Source: Flectonema sp. DT1601 (taxonomy: Eukaryota; Euglenozoa; Diplonemea; Diplonemida; Diplonemidae). Taken from it: a DNA stretch of 64,000 nucleotides. The notes below the pieces were generated by a model that made no database searches, was not told the origin of the DNA, and worked only from the letters and a program-made list of their open reading frames with translations. Below are positions 13,901 to 22,206 of this stretch, piece by piece. The stretch covers positions 124,001-188,000 of the forward strand of contig OZ025807.1 in the NCBI GenBank assembly GCA_964019425.1, read 5' to 3'. Both the position numbers and the translations under genes were made by a program. Numbering within the stretch: position 1 is the first letter of the stretch; the number at the start of each line of letters is the position of its first letter.

Positions 13901-14520
13901 TTTTTGGGTCTGAGCTGTCTTTTTTCTTTTTTTTTTTTTCTGTTCCTTTTAATCTCGATCACTTACTTTTAATTTCAATAAAGAAGCGACAAGTTCTTCG
14001 AATTGAAGACGAGAATAATAGGGAAAAAAGAACAGCTAGCTGTCGCTGACGTTATTAGAGTGTATCATTAAGTTGTTCCCAGTGAACCTGCTGACAGAAT
14101 CTGTTCTGCTTGTTCACTAATTCGCGTTCGCTACTTACGCAAGGAGGTCACTCTGCAGTTCGTGAAAAAGGGAGTTTTGTGTGAGTGGAAGAATGGGAAC
14201 TCTATCCGGTTACAAAAGGATGGGTTAGCAGGCAAAAATGCTTCTAAAAAAGATTGAAGTGATGGAGGGGCCTTGACCGCTGTCCAAGTGTAATGAAAGA
14301 CGGGAGTAAACAAAATAAAAGACAGGGGAGAGAACCGCTACTGCGCTCAGCATCTTACGCATGAGGAACTGCGAAAAGAACAACGAATGCACATTTTAAA
14401 AAACATCATATCGGGGGCAGTGTATTTTACCCGCTATGTAAACGGGAATTCGGAGGAAAAGTTTCAGTACTCAACAAAGAGCCAACATCAAAATGAATTA
14501 AAGTTTAGACTACAATAAGA
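10924..14520. other. Large gene-poor stretch of low-complexity DNA
   Basis: About 3.6 kb rich in A and T homopolymers (11041, 11520, 11610, 11940, 12150-12280, 13100, 13660, 13860-13940). Frames here are poly-Lys/Phe artefacts. Ordinary-complexity islands at 12300-13060, 13140-13620 and 13980-14500 show no protein, tRNA or rRNA that I recognise. Confidence 0.5.
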
Positions 14521-15897
14521 TTATTTACTGACTGGAATTGGTCCACAGGTGAGGTCTAAGGTGTCTCCCTTCTCACCTTTCTTTGGGACACAATTGTTCA
14601 ACCATATTCTACATCTAAACTCTCTGTAACCATCTCTAAGGATATCTCTGAAGTCTGGATGACCAATAGTTGTGGTGTAATGAAATGTAAGTTTAGATCC
14701 ATCCAACTGATACTCAGCTCTGTGAAAATCAATTACAACATTGTGATTCTCCGCCTGCTGTCTGATGTATTGAAGTGCACTCTCTTCAGCGATCAGTAAT
14801 TGTTTCCAGTCAGAGATCTCTTCGTCAGTTGCTGTTCTCGCAACCCAACTTCTCTTTCTTGGAGAAGGTTCATTAGGTTCGGGACCACCATTACCAACAA
14901 TAACACCCAGGTCTTGACCCCAATCACCTCTTACAATAACATGAGTTCCATTTGACATCATCACTTCACAGCTGTAGGCTCCTTCTCTGCCGTGCTTGAA
15001 TCTAACGATGAGTCGAAGGTCAGTTACCGGAGGGGTACTTCTTCCTGACTTTGCGATTTTCTTCAATACTGGTTTCACAGTTGTAAATACAGTGGTTGGT
15101 GATGGTGGTGAGGACACAGGTGACATCACAGGAAGAACTGTTGGACATTGAAACGGTGTCAGTGTCTGCGGCTGCTGAGGAACGTACGTCTGCTGCAGTG
15201 GTTGTTGAGGCTGCTGCACCATAGGAAGTTGAATGATAGCTCCTGTCACCGGCTGCCTCATCTGCTGTGGCTGTTGGATGGCAGCTCTCATCTGTTGTTG
15301 CTGCTGCTGTTGAATAACAGGTTGCTGCTGCTGCTGCTGCTGCTGGTGGATAGCAGGTTGCTGCTGCTGTATAATGGGTTGCTGTGGCTGTTGGACAACA
15401 GGTTGCTGTGGCTGTTGGACAACAGATTGCTGCATTTGCTGGATAGGCTGAATCTGCTGAGGTGAAGTATTTGCAGGAAGCTGTTGTTGAACAAGTTGCT
15501 GACTGTGGCTAAAGATCGGTTGACCACATCCACAAGAACAGATCTGAGTCTGAACCGGTCCCATAGGAGGAGTAGAACCAGCGCTAAAACTGGACGAAGT
15601 ACTTTCTGCTTCGCTCTCGGAAACGCTGGCGGCAAGCCTGACAGGAGGCTGGCCGCTATAAAACTGTGCTACCGTCGTAGTCTGTCCCTGCGGCATGCTG
15701 TAGTTTGGAACTACTTGCTGCTGAGGCTGAGGAGTGGCGAATGGCTGTATAGAAGTTGGCTGTTGCACTAAATGCTGCGCTGGGTTTAATAGTAGTGGCT
15801 GTTGCACAACATGAGGAGCAGTAACTGCTTTTACCAACGGATGGGATACATCACTAACGGCGTAAGGGCTGTGATGAACGTACTGAGCTCCGGTCAT
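14521..15897 (-). CDS. PSP1 C-terminal-domain protein with Gln-rich prion-like N-terminus
   Basis: The last 170 residues match the PSP1/RicT (YaaT) domain: VIVRGDWGQDLGVIVGNG, PRKRSWVARTATDEEISDW, EESALQYIRQQAENHN, YQLDGSKLTFHYTT, DFRDILRDGYREFRCRIW. The family includes yeast PSP1 and many kinetoplastid proteins, some implicated in mRNA control; the exact role here is unknown. The first 280 residues are dominated by Gln/Pro with mixed CAG and CAA codons, interrupted by a CSCGCGQPI knuckle near residue 125. The start at 15897 (MTGAQYVHHS) is preferred to the in-frame ATG at 15924: acceptor TTTCCCCGCAG (15928-15930) would give a 30-base leader. A Gln-rich assembly region plus PSP1 suggests an RNA granule protein, which is inference. 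Confidence 0.9.
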   Translation of the reverse strand: MTGAQYVHHSPYAVSDVSHPLVKAVTAPHVVQQPLLLNPAQHLVQQPTSIQPFATPQPQQQVVPNYSMPQGQTTTVAQFYSGQPPVRLAASVSESEAESTSSSFSAGSTPPMGPVQTQICSCGCGQPIFSHSQQLVQQQLPANTSPQQIQPIQQMQQSVVQQPQQPVVQQPQQPIIQQQQPAIHQQQQQQQQPVIQQQQQQQMRAAIQQPQQMRQPVTGAIIQLPMVQQPQQPLQQTYVPQQPQTLTPFQCPTVLPVMSPVSSPPSPTTVFTTVKPVLKKIAKSGRSTPPVTDLRLIVRFKHGREGAYSCEVMMSNGTHVIVRGDWGQDLGVIVGNGGPEPNEPSPRKRSWVARTATDEEISDWKQLLIAEESALQYIRQQAENHNVVIDFHRAEYQLDGSKLTFHYTTTIGHPDFRDILRDGYREFRCRIWLNNCVPKKGEKGDTLDLTCGPIPVSK

Positions 15898-15930
15898 TTT
15901 TTTAAAATATGAGTTACGTAACAATAACTG

Positions 15931-16313
15931 CGGGGAAACAAGAATAGTGAAACAGTCTCAAACACACAACAAATAGTTTCTACCACTCACCTAATGATTG
16001 TTACCTGTTGAAAACTATATCAGGTGAGTAAAGAAACATTCACAACAAGAGTACCATATCAACACATGCAAAGACAAAGGTATAACAAAACAGGGTGGTC
16101 GCGGAAGTGAAGAGATTGATGGAAGGGCACCCACCTCCATCCCGACAAAACTGTTGGGACTTACTAAGAGTGGGTATTGTGTTTTTATCTTCTTGCGAGG
16201 TCTTGATGGAAGCGTTAATGTTTTCATTAAGTAGTCGTCTTTTATTATTTTTATTTCGACGAAATTTATAACATTTGTCCCTCGTAAAAAACAAAAAAAA
16301 AAACTTCTCAGTA
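15931..16313. other. Intergenic spacer, no gene seen
   Basis: Spacer between the PSP1 and GAR transformylase genes. It holds short frames without family features. Confidence 0.45.
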
Positions 16314-17314
16314 CTACGAGTCTTCTTCCTTCGCTTCGCTAATAAAGACCGTTCCTTCTTTCACTTGCAGTCTTCCAGCTGCGTATAAGAAAATTGCTTC
16401 AGGGAAGGCTTGCTTCTCCAAGGCCTGAACTTTATATTGAACGTCTTCCCAAGTGTCGTTAGCCAAAACTTGGCAAGTCTTTTGAAGGATAATTGGACCG
16501 GCATCGTATTCATTTGTTACAAAATGAACAGTACAGCCGGTCAGTTTTACACCTCTATATATGACTGCTTTGTGAACCTTATCCCCATACATTCCCTGAC
16601 CGCTAAATGCTGGGATTAAAGCCGGATGGATGTTCATGACTCGATTCTCATACTCCGGAGGAACAATAAACATACACATATAACCCGCAAGAATAACTAA
16701 ATCAATCTTTGATTCGTGAAGTAAATCAACCACCTTTGAGCTCATCGCTTCCCAATCAGTTTTTTTTGTTTCTGGGTTCCGATAACTGTTTTAGTGTTGT
16801 CAATTATCCCTACCTGAGTTATAAAGTAATGAATCAGTGAATAACATACGTCTTCGATTCAACAACTGCTGTGGGAATATTTCTTCCCTTTGCTCTTTCA
16901 ACACCGAATGCATCCGCCTGTTTAATATTCTTTTTGTATCTCGATTGAAGTAACAAAAAGAAAACCTACAAGCCCACCCAACAGTTTGGAAAAACGAATA
17001 CTACAGTCGCGGCCTTGCAAAGCTTCCCACCAAAAACTGTTTGCCTTCTATTCCGGAGGGAGAAAGCGGATATTAATACATATCCAGGGGGAGGTCAAGA
17101 AATGCTCCACAAGGCCGTGACAGTGGTATACATTTCTCCTAACTTTTGAGTAGACTTGTGGGTTTTCCCTCAGATTAAAAGTAACACATACCTTCGATGA
17201 CACTACCAACTCAATGGTCACACCATTCAGACTTCCGTTATCAATATGATTGCAGAAATTTTGAAGTGTTGTTCCACTACCTGACAACAATACGGCAACT
17301 CTGCAGCCCGGCAT
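16314..17314 (-). CDS. purN: Phosphoribosylglycinamide formyltransferase, monofunctional PurN type
   Basis: Transfers a formyl group from 10-formyl-THF to GAR in de novo purine synthesis. Three exons fit in phase: 17192..17314, 16850..16917 and 16314..16785, with introns of 274 and 64 bases (donors AAG|GTATGT and AC|GTATGT; acceptors AACAG). The product is 220 residues, near the 212 of E. coli PurN. Exon 1 has the phosphate-binding LLSGSGTTLQNF; exon 2 ADAFGVERAKGRNIPTAVV; exon 3 LAGYMCMF, the catalytic NIHPALIPAFSG (Asn and His) and VTNEYDAGPII (Asp). Catalytic residues are all present. It is free-standing, not fused as in animal GART. A strong acceptor (CCTTCCCACAG, 17331-17333) puts the start 16 bases downstream. 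De novo purine synthesis would be notable in a kinetoplastid relative, as trypanosomatids have lost it. Confidence 0.93.
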
Positions 17315-17333
17315 CGAATTATGCGGCTGTCTG

Positions 17334-17699
17334 TGGGAAGGATAATAAAAAGAAAATCACGTCGTACATAAAAAAAAAAAATTCTGGTCATTCTTCCTAT
17401 AGGTTTTCGTATAATACATAAAGAGGATCGTCTGAATAAAAGTTTTGCTATCACTTTTTGTGTGACGCCACAATCACATCCCGGTTACGTGAAGGTTTTC
17501 CTATTAGGAAATAGCTTATTTTTTTTTTGTTTTGTTTTTCCCGTTTTCTTCAAAAAAAAACAACAAAAAAAAAAAAAAAAAAAAAACTGGACTGTACCAG
17601 TTTGCAGTATCTATTATTTTGTTTTATTTTTTTTTCTTCTTTAATAATCAGCTCTTCTCTTCTTCTAAAAAAAACAAAGTTTGCAAAAACACAAAGTGA

Positions 17700-17749
<50 letters not shown>

Positions 17750-18040
17750 GTATAGATAATTTGTTATAGTTTTTTTTCATTTTCTTCCTCCTTATTTTTT
17801 TCTTTTATAGATCGTTTGCGTTGAACAATCGGTTTAGATTAATTTGAGAGACACGTTATCCCAACTTTTAACTTAGCAAAGGAAGTCCCCAATAAACCAA
17901 CGATAGCTATCTATTTCTCGGAAAACATAGTGAGGAGAAAAAAGAAGCCAACATTAAAAAAAAAAAAAGAAAAAACAGAAAAAACTTAACGATGTGACAA
18001 TTTACTTAAAATCTATTATTTTTTAATTTTTATTTTTATT
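17334..18040. other. Intergenic, homopolymer-rich, no gene seen
   Basis: Contains A runs near 17568 and a 45-base A run near 17700. It ends in the T-rich target of the inverted-repeat element at 18041. No gene seen. Confidence 0.5.
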
Positions 18041-18666
18041 CATAGATGGAAGTGCCCTCCAAATTTGGAGGGCGCCTGGTGAAAATCAGCCACAAAAATT
18101 TGTAGGGCCAAAATAGGGCGCTGGAGGGCGCTTTTTTTAATTAAATTTAATATAATCCCGAGATCATTTTGACACACCCCTGCCCTCAGCGAGGGTCGAA
18201 TCGCATCTTATTTGACTTTTCTCCGGTTCGCCCGATCAAATGCGTCTCTGGGATATCAGTTTACTTGCCACCAGTAAACTTCTTTTTTTTCTCACAAGGT
18301 ACCGTGAAGACCGGCCTATTAACAGGTTAGCAGGAACGCACTCTCGAATCCCTCCATATTCGACTCGGTGCATTCTGCGGGCTAATCAGCTCCTTGTAGA
18401 TCTGGGATGCATCGTCCACTGAAATGAGTTTCAGCTTCAGGGATTGCAGCAGGCTCCGGAAGCTCTCAAGGAGTGGCCCATTGTCCAAGCTTGTCAAAAA
18501 AATTTTTTTTGGCTTCTGCGTCAAAATACTTGTGCGTCAGTGTAAGTCCCCGTCAATTTAGCTGTCTTATAGTAATAAAAAAGGTAAAAAAAAGCGCCCT
18601 CCAAAATAATATTTATATTAAAAGCGCCCTACACGCCCTCCAAATTGTAGGACACTTCCATCTATG
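18041..18666. mobile_element. Non-autonomous inverted-repeat element (MITE-like), copy 1
   Basis: A 626-base element ending in inverted repeats: CATAGATGGAAGTG at the left and its complement CACTTCCATCTATG at the right, continuing imperfectly for about 34 bases. Near both ends the motif AGGGCG (or its complement) recurs six to eight times, like subterminal transposase-binding repeats. Inside are hairpins (CCCTC/GAGGG; AGTTTACT/AGTAAACT) and two open frames of 60-65 codons without recognisable family. A second copy in the same orientation lies at 28026. Flanks are low-complexity, so the target duplication is uncertain; ATT on both sides is possible. The superfamily is not assigned. It carries no transposase and would depend on one elsewhere. 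Confidence 0.88.
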
Positions 18667-19192
18667 ATTTATTATTATTATTTTTTTTAAATTTTTTCTT
18701 TATTTTGAATGCTGTTAAAAGGCATTCCTGCACAAAATATTTCTTTTTTTCTTCTTTCGTTACAAACCCGACTGCACCCTCCCAAAAAGGAGAACAGTGC
18801 GAGTACTCACACTAAACTGCTACCACAACAAAAAGGAAGGTAGAAAAATGTAACCAACAGATGCTGGAGACTAACAAAAGATATCCATTTTGAACATAAA
18901 TGCCAAGCCCGTCGGATGGAAGTTAGCTTGTTACCCGACTTTTAGGCACGCCTTTTCAGACCGTATGTAATGTAACATAAATTACTCACAGTAATAGTAT
19001 TTTTATAAACGGAGAACGAAATGAAAGCATCTTTTCCGCCCCACATTCCAAACCGAGCAAACAGACAACAGTACTTACTGTGAACACGGATTCAATTGCT
19101 TTCTGTAACAAGCACACTCATCAGGACGATAAGAGTGTAACAGAAAAGAATGTTGAATGTCTGAAATACCACGCAGACTTTAAAGGGTGTCT
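18667..19192. other. Spacer downstream of the DUF445 gene, no gene seen
   Basis: Ordinary AT-rich spacer between the element and the end of the DUF445 gene. No RNA or protein gene seen. Confidence 0.45.
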
Positions 19193-21385
19193 TTAAGTGG
19201 TTGGGTCCCCCTGAGCAAGATACATTAAGCTTTGTAAGCAACCAACCATCGCTCCAAGAATACCTCCCAACTGCTCAACGAAACCTAATTCAGTGGCCAT
19301 GAAAGACATAAACATATCCTCCAACTGTTTTTTGTTATTTTTTCTTTTGTTCTTCTCTTCACCTTTCAATACAAAGTAACAGGCACATACATCTGCTGCA
19401 CTCATCTGGTTTCTGATTCTCTCGGTGATAAGACGACGGAAAGGAATCTGACTCTTGAATGCCGCAGCTGTTGTTTTTTTTTTTTTTTTTACTTTGTTTT
19501 TTAAGGAAAAAAGCGTAGATCAGCACCCACTTTCTCAAGGTATATCAATGGAGTGGATGAGGTTGAAAGTAGAAAATGACATCCTCATGAGCTCTCTCTT
19601 TGAGAGCGGATTCATGGGAGAGAGCGAAAACCTGAGAAAGGCTAAAGCTGATGCCCAACTCGTATCCCAAATACAAGTAGCGATGGAAGTTAGTAAAAAG
19701 GTACTGAAGGCATCAATGACTGGGTTGTTAAAGTCTCAGGCAGAAAATCCATCAAGCAGATTTTTCATGCCACTTGATCTTAGTGAAATTGAATTGACTC
19801 AACTGACTGACAAGAAGAAAAGAAAGATGAAAGATACTGACATTGAGAGCGAGTAGTATAGATCTTGAATAAAAGATTTTTTGAGTAAATTAAGCCCTTT
19901 ATACTGCTCTGACACTCACTTTTTATTTCATAAGTGGATGAGTGCAGATCTTGGTTGTAGTAGCGAATATTCAATGGAGAACATTGAAGGCCGAAGTGGA
20001 GAAGGTTTCCGTGTCAACAGCAGTTGGACACGGGTCAGTCGGTCCTAAGGCAAGGTGTAATTGCTCGCCTCACAGCCGTCATGGGAGCACTTGTGTTTCT
20101 GTGCGGGTTTGCCGAAAGGGAATGCGTGAACATTCCGCAACCTGAATGCAGAGAACTGAAGTGGCAACACAGTGACGATCCTGTCGACCATGTCCACCGG
20201 CCCCGGATGACGTAGTCGTCTCTTTTTGAAGGGATGATCAAAAAATCTTATTGTTTTTACCTTTATTTTACTTTGATGATTTTTATTTGATTCCCTCTAC
20301 ACCAACCTCGTTATTCGCCACCCTTCCTTTTCAATTCCTCTTAGATGAGAAAAAAACATACCAAAAGTTTCCATCATCAGTGGAAGGTTTTTCTTCAGTG
20401 AAAACATTGCACCTTTAGTTAAATTATTAATAAAAACATCTCTTCCACCAAATGGACCAGCAAAGGCGTTGATGGCACCTTGGCCTCCCATTTTAGCTCC
20501 AAATTCACTGATCATGTCCTCGACAGCAGTGTGGATTTCCTTTTCGAGATCTTTCTCAATCTGAGAATTCTCACCTAGCATTGCGTCTTCTGAATTGGGA
20601 TCGAGTCCGAGCTCTCCTTTCATTTTTTCAACCATTTCTGTTGCAGATAATAAATTCTTGTCAACCATTTCTCCTATTTGATCAGCCAGTCCGTGTTTTC
20701 TCTTTGGAAATACACCTTGAAGTCCCTTCCACTTTACACAGCCAAGGTTAAATCCACATGTTGGTTCGTACGGTTGAAAGATCAGCTTAATCGCTATAAC
20801 GTTAGTTCCATAACCAACAAGTGCCGTAATAAAAGGCGTAAGAACCAAAGCAATGATATAACCTGTACTGAATGATGTAGAACCGTCTTTTTCGCTGATT
20901 GCTGCTCTACAGCTACCGTCAGCTTCGGGTATGTAAAGTCCCATATCAACTTCTTTAGGGTCACACGCATCATTTGGATAAACCCAAAGCTGAACGTGAT
21001 CAATATTATCATGTTGGTTAGGGTTTTGTTCAGCGTTACCATTGCAAGTTCCGTTGGATATTCGAAAGAACGATCCTCCATAAGAAGCAGCAGAACCAGT
21101 ACCAGCTTTAATACATAGTCTTTCACTTACTTGAGTTAAATCAAAAACAGCTGTATTCGTATCTGAGATAATTGTTGTAGGTGTTGGGAAATCTAAAGCA
21201 CACTGAGTCATACTAGGTAACCCCCACCTGACATACATAGTACACGCTCCATTTCTTCCACTAGGACATTGACATAAAGCAACAGAAGGTATTCTATCCC
21301 CACTCATTGTGTCTCCTGCCGGTCCAGCTGACACAAGTGCCGCTAACAGCAAAACTACTGGCAGTCGAAGGGTTCGACTTGACAT
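19193..21385 (-). CDS. DUF445-family membrane protein with secreted-type N-terminus
   Basis: Three exons fit in phase: 20362..21385, 19391..19467 and 19324..19193, giving 410 residues. A signal peptide (TLRLPVVLLLAALVSAG) leads a roughly 160-residue Cys-containing lumenal or extracellular region, then a membrane segment (GYIIALVLTPFITALVGY) running into the DUF445 hallmark GTNVIAIKLIFQPYEP and KWKGLQGVFPKRKHGLADQIGEMV. The last exons give MSAADLEDMF and a C-terminal hydrophobic hairpin (GGILGAMVGCLQSLMYLA), as in other family members. The biochemical role is unknown. Intron 1 is unusually long (894 bases) and contains an LSU rRNA fragment and a small gene, both on the plus strand. The splice F|GTATGT to CAACAG restores frame exactly, but a short additional exon cannot be excluded because family members often have some 15 more residues here. 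Confidence 0.85.
19548..19856 (+). CDS. Small basic-tailed protein nested antisense in the DUF445 intron
   Basis: A 102-residue frame starting MEWMRLKVENDILMSSLFE and ending KKKRKMKDTDIESE. Composition looks protein-like: amphipathic helices around residues 25-65, few rare residues, and a basic nuclear-signal-like tail. An acceptor-like CTTTCTCAAG lies just 7 bases upstream of the ATG, after a T tract. It is the only convincing plus-strand protein gene in the window and sits wholly inside intron 1 of the minus-strand DUF445 gene. I do not recognise a family. It may be a real gene carried in with the adjacent rRNA fragment, or an exon of a displaced gene. Confidence 0.5.
   Translation: MEWMRLKVENDILMSSLFESGFMGESENLRKAKADAQLVSQIQVAMEVSKKVLKASMTGLLKSQAENPSSRFFMPLDLSEIELTQLTDKKKRKMKDTDIESE
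19935..20212 (+). rRNA. LSU (28S) rRNA fragment outside an rDNA context
   Basis: The plus strand reads GAGTGCAGATCTTGGT, GTAGTAGCGAATATTCAA, GAAGGCCGAAGTGGAGAAGG, CAACAGCAGTTGGACACGG, GTCAGTCGGTCCTAAGG and CCGAAAGGGAATG in order. That is the conserved central LSU region which in yeast precedes the GGAATCCGGTTAAGATTCC hairpin. Here that hairpin reads GGAATG...CATTCC, so pairing is kept by compensating change. Local GC content is higher than in the surroundings. About 280 bases are present; the left edge is sharp near 19935, the right edge vague around 20212. It lies in a protein-gene intron, on the strand opposite to that gene. A transferred rDNA piece is most likely; a functional separate rRNA fragment is not excluded. 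Confidence 0.9.
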
Positions 21386-22206
21386 TTTCTCTGTTTGTGA
21401 TCACGGCTGTTTTTTTTTTTACAATATTAAAAATAATATTAAAGAGTGATGCGAACATTGTCAAACTTAGTAATCAATCTCAATCCTTTTATTTTGAACT
21501 GTTTAGGAAAAGAGTCTCTGTTTAATACAATACACTCCCAATGTGAATATATAAAAGAGACAGTAGATAACGAGAGGTGTGTGTGGATGGGTAAACGACG
21601 TCCACACACAGCGAAAAATGAAAAATTCAAAAAAAAAGTGAACAAACGTCACAAATGAGATTCTTGGGATTGCTTCTTCTCAAAGCAGAGGACGACAGTC
21701 GTGTAAATAAAGAATAAAAAGGAAAACACTGCTCTCCATTCAACTTCTTCGTAAGAGACGAAGGAAGGATACAGCGGAATCGAAGCTTGCAAAAAAAAAA
21801 AAAAAAAAAAAAAAAAAATGAAGAAAAAACCTTCGAAATGAAAAACAATAAAAATAAAAAAAGACATCAGACATACCCTCCAAGGGAGTGTCGTGTAGAA
21901 AGCGCGAATAATTTGAAAAAATACGAAAAAATAAAAAGAATAAAGCGGTAGGGACGATTGGACATTACGAACAGCAGCTTTTCCAGCAAATCTTTTCGTG
22001 ATTGAGAGAGAGAATCGAACAATTGTGATAGTGTACAAAAGTATTGGTAATTCCTAACAGACTCCAATACCAGCTAATAATACCTTCGTCCTTCACCTTT
22101 GGAAAAAGGTGGACTTCAGCTTTTCACTTTCAATAAGGTAGTAATACAAAGAGTTGTATTATGCAAGAAGACAACAGTCTTTTAGTATTCGTGGTAGGCT
22201 TGTCAC
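21386..22206. other. Intergenic spacer with one strong hairpin
   Basis: No gene seen. A perfect 10-bp inverted repeat (TGTGTGTGGA at 21578-21587, complement at 21601-21610, loop 13) is the only notable structure, besides a 28-base A run near 21790. Confidence 0.5.

Noticed and set aside
18180-18250. tRNA-like B box (GGTCGAATC, GGTTCG) in the inverted-repeat element, suggesting a SINE
   Set aside because: No A box or cloverleaf can be built, and the element has terminal inverted repeats, not a SINE tail.
20024-20241. Short frames within 20024-20241 as a small protein
   Set aside because: The DNA is recognisable LSU rRNA sequence.
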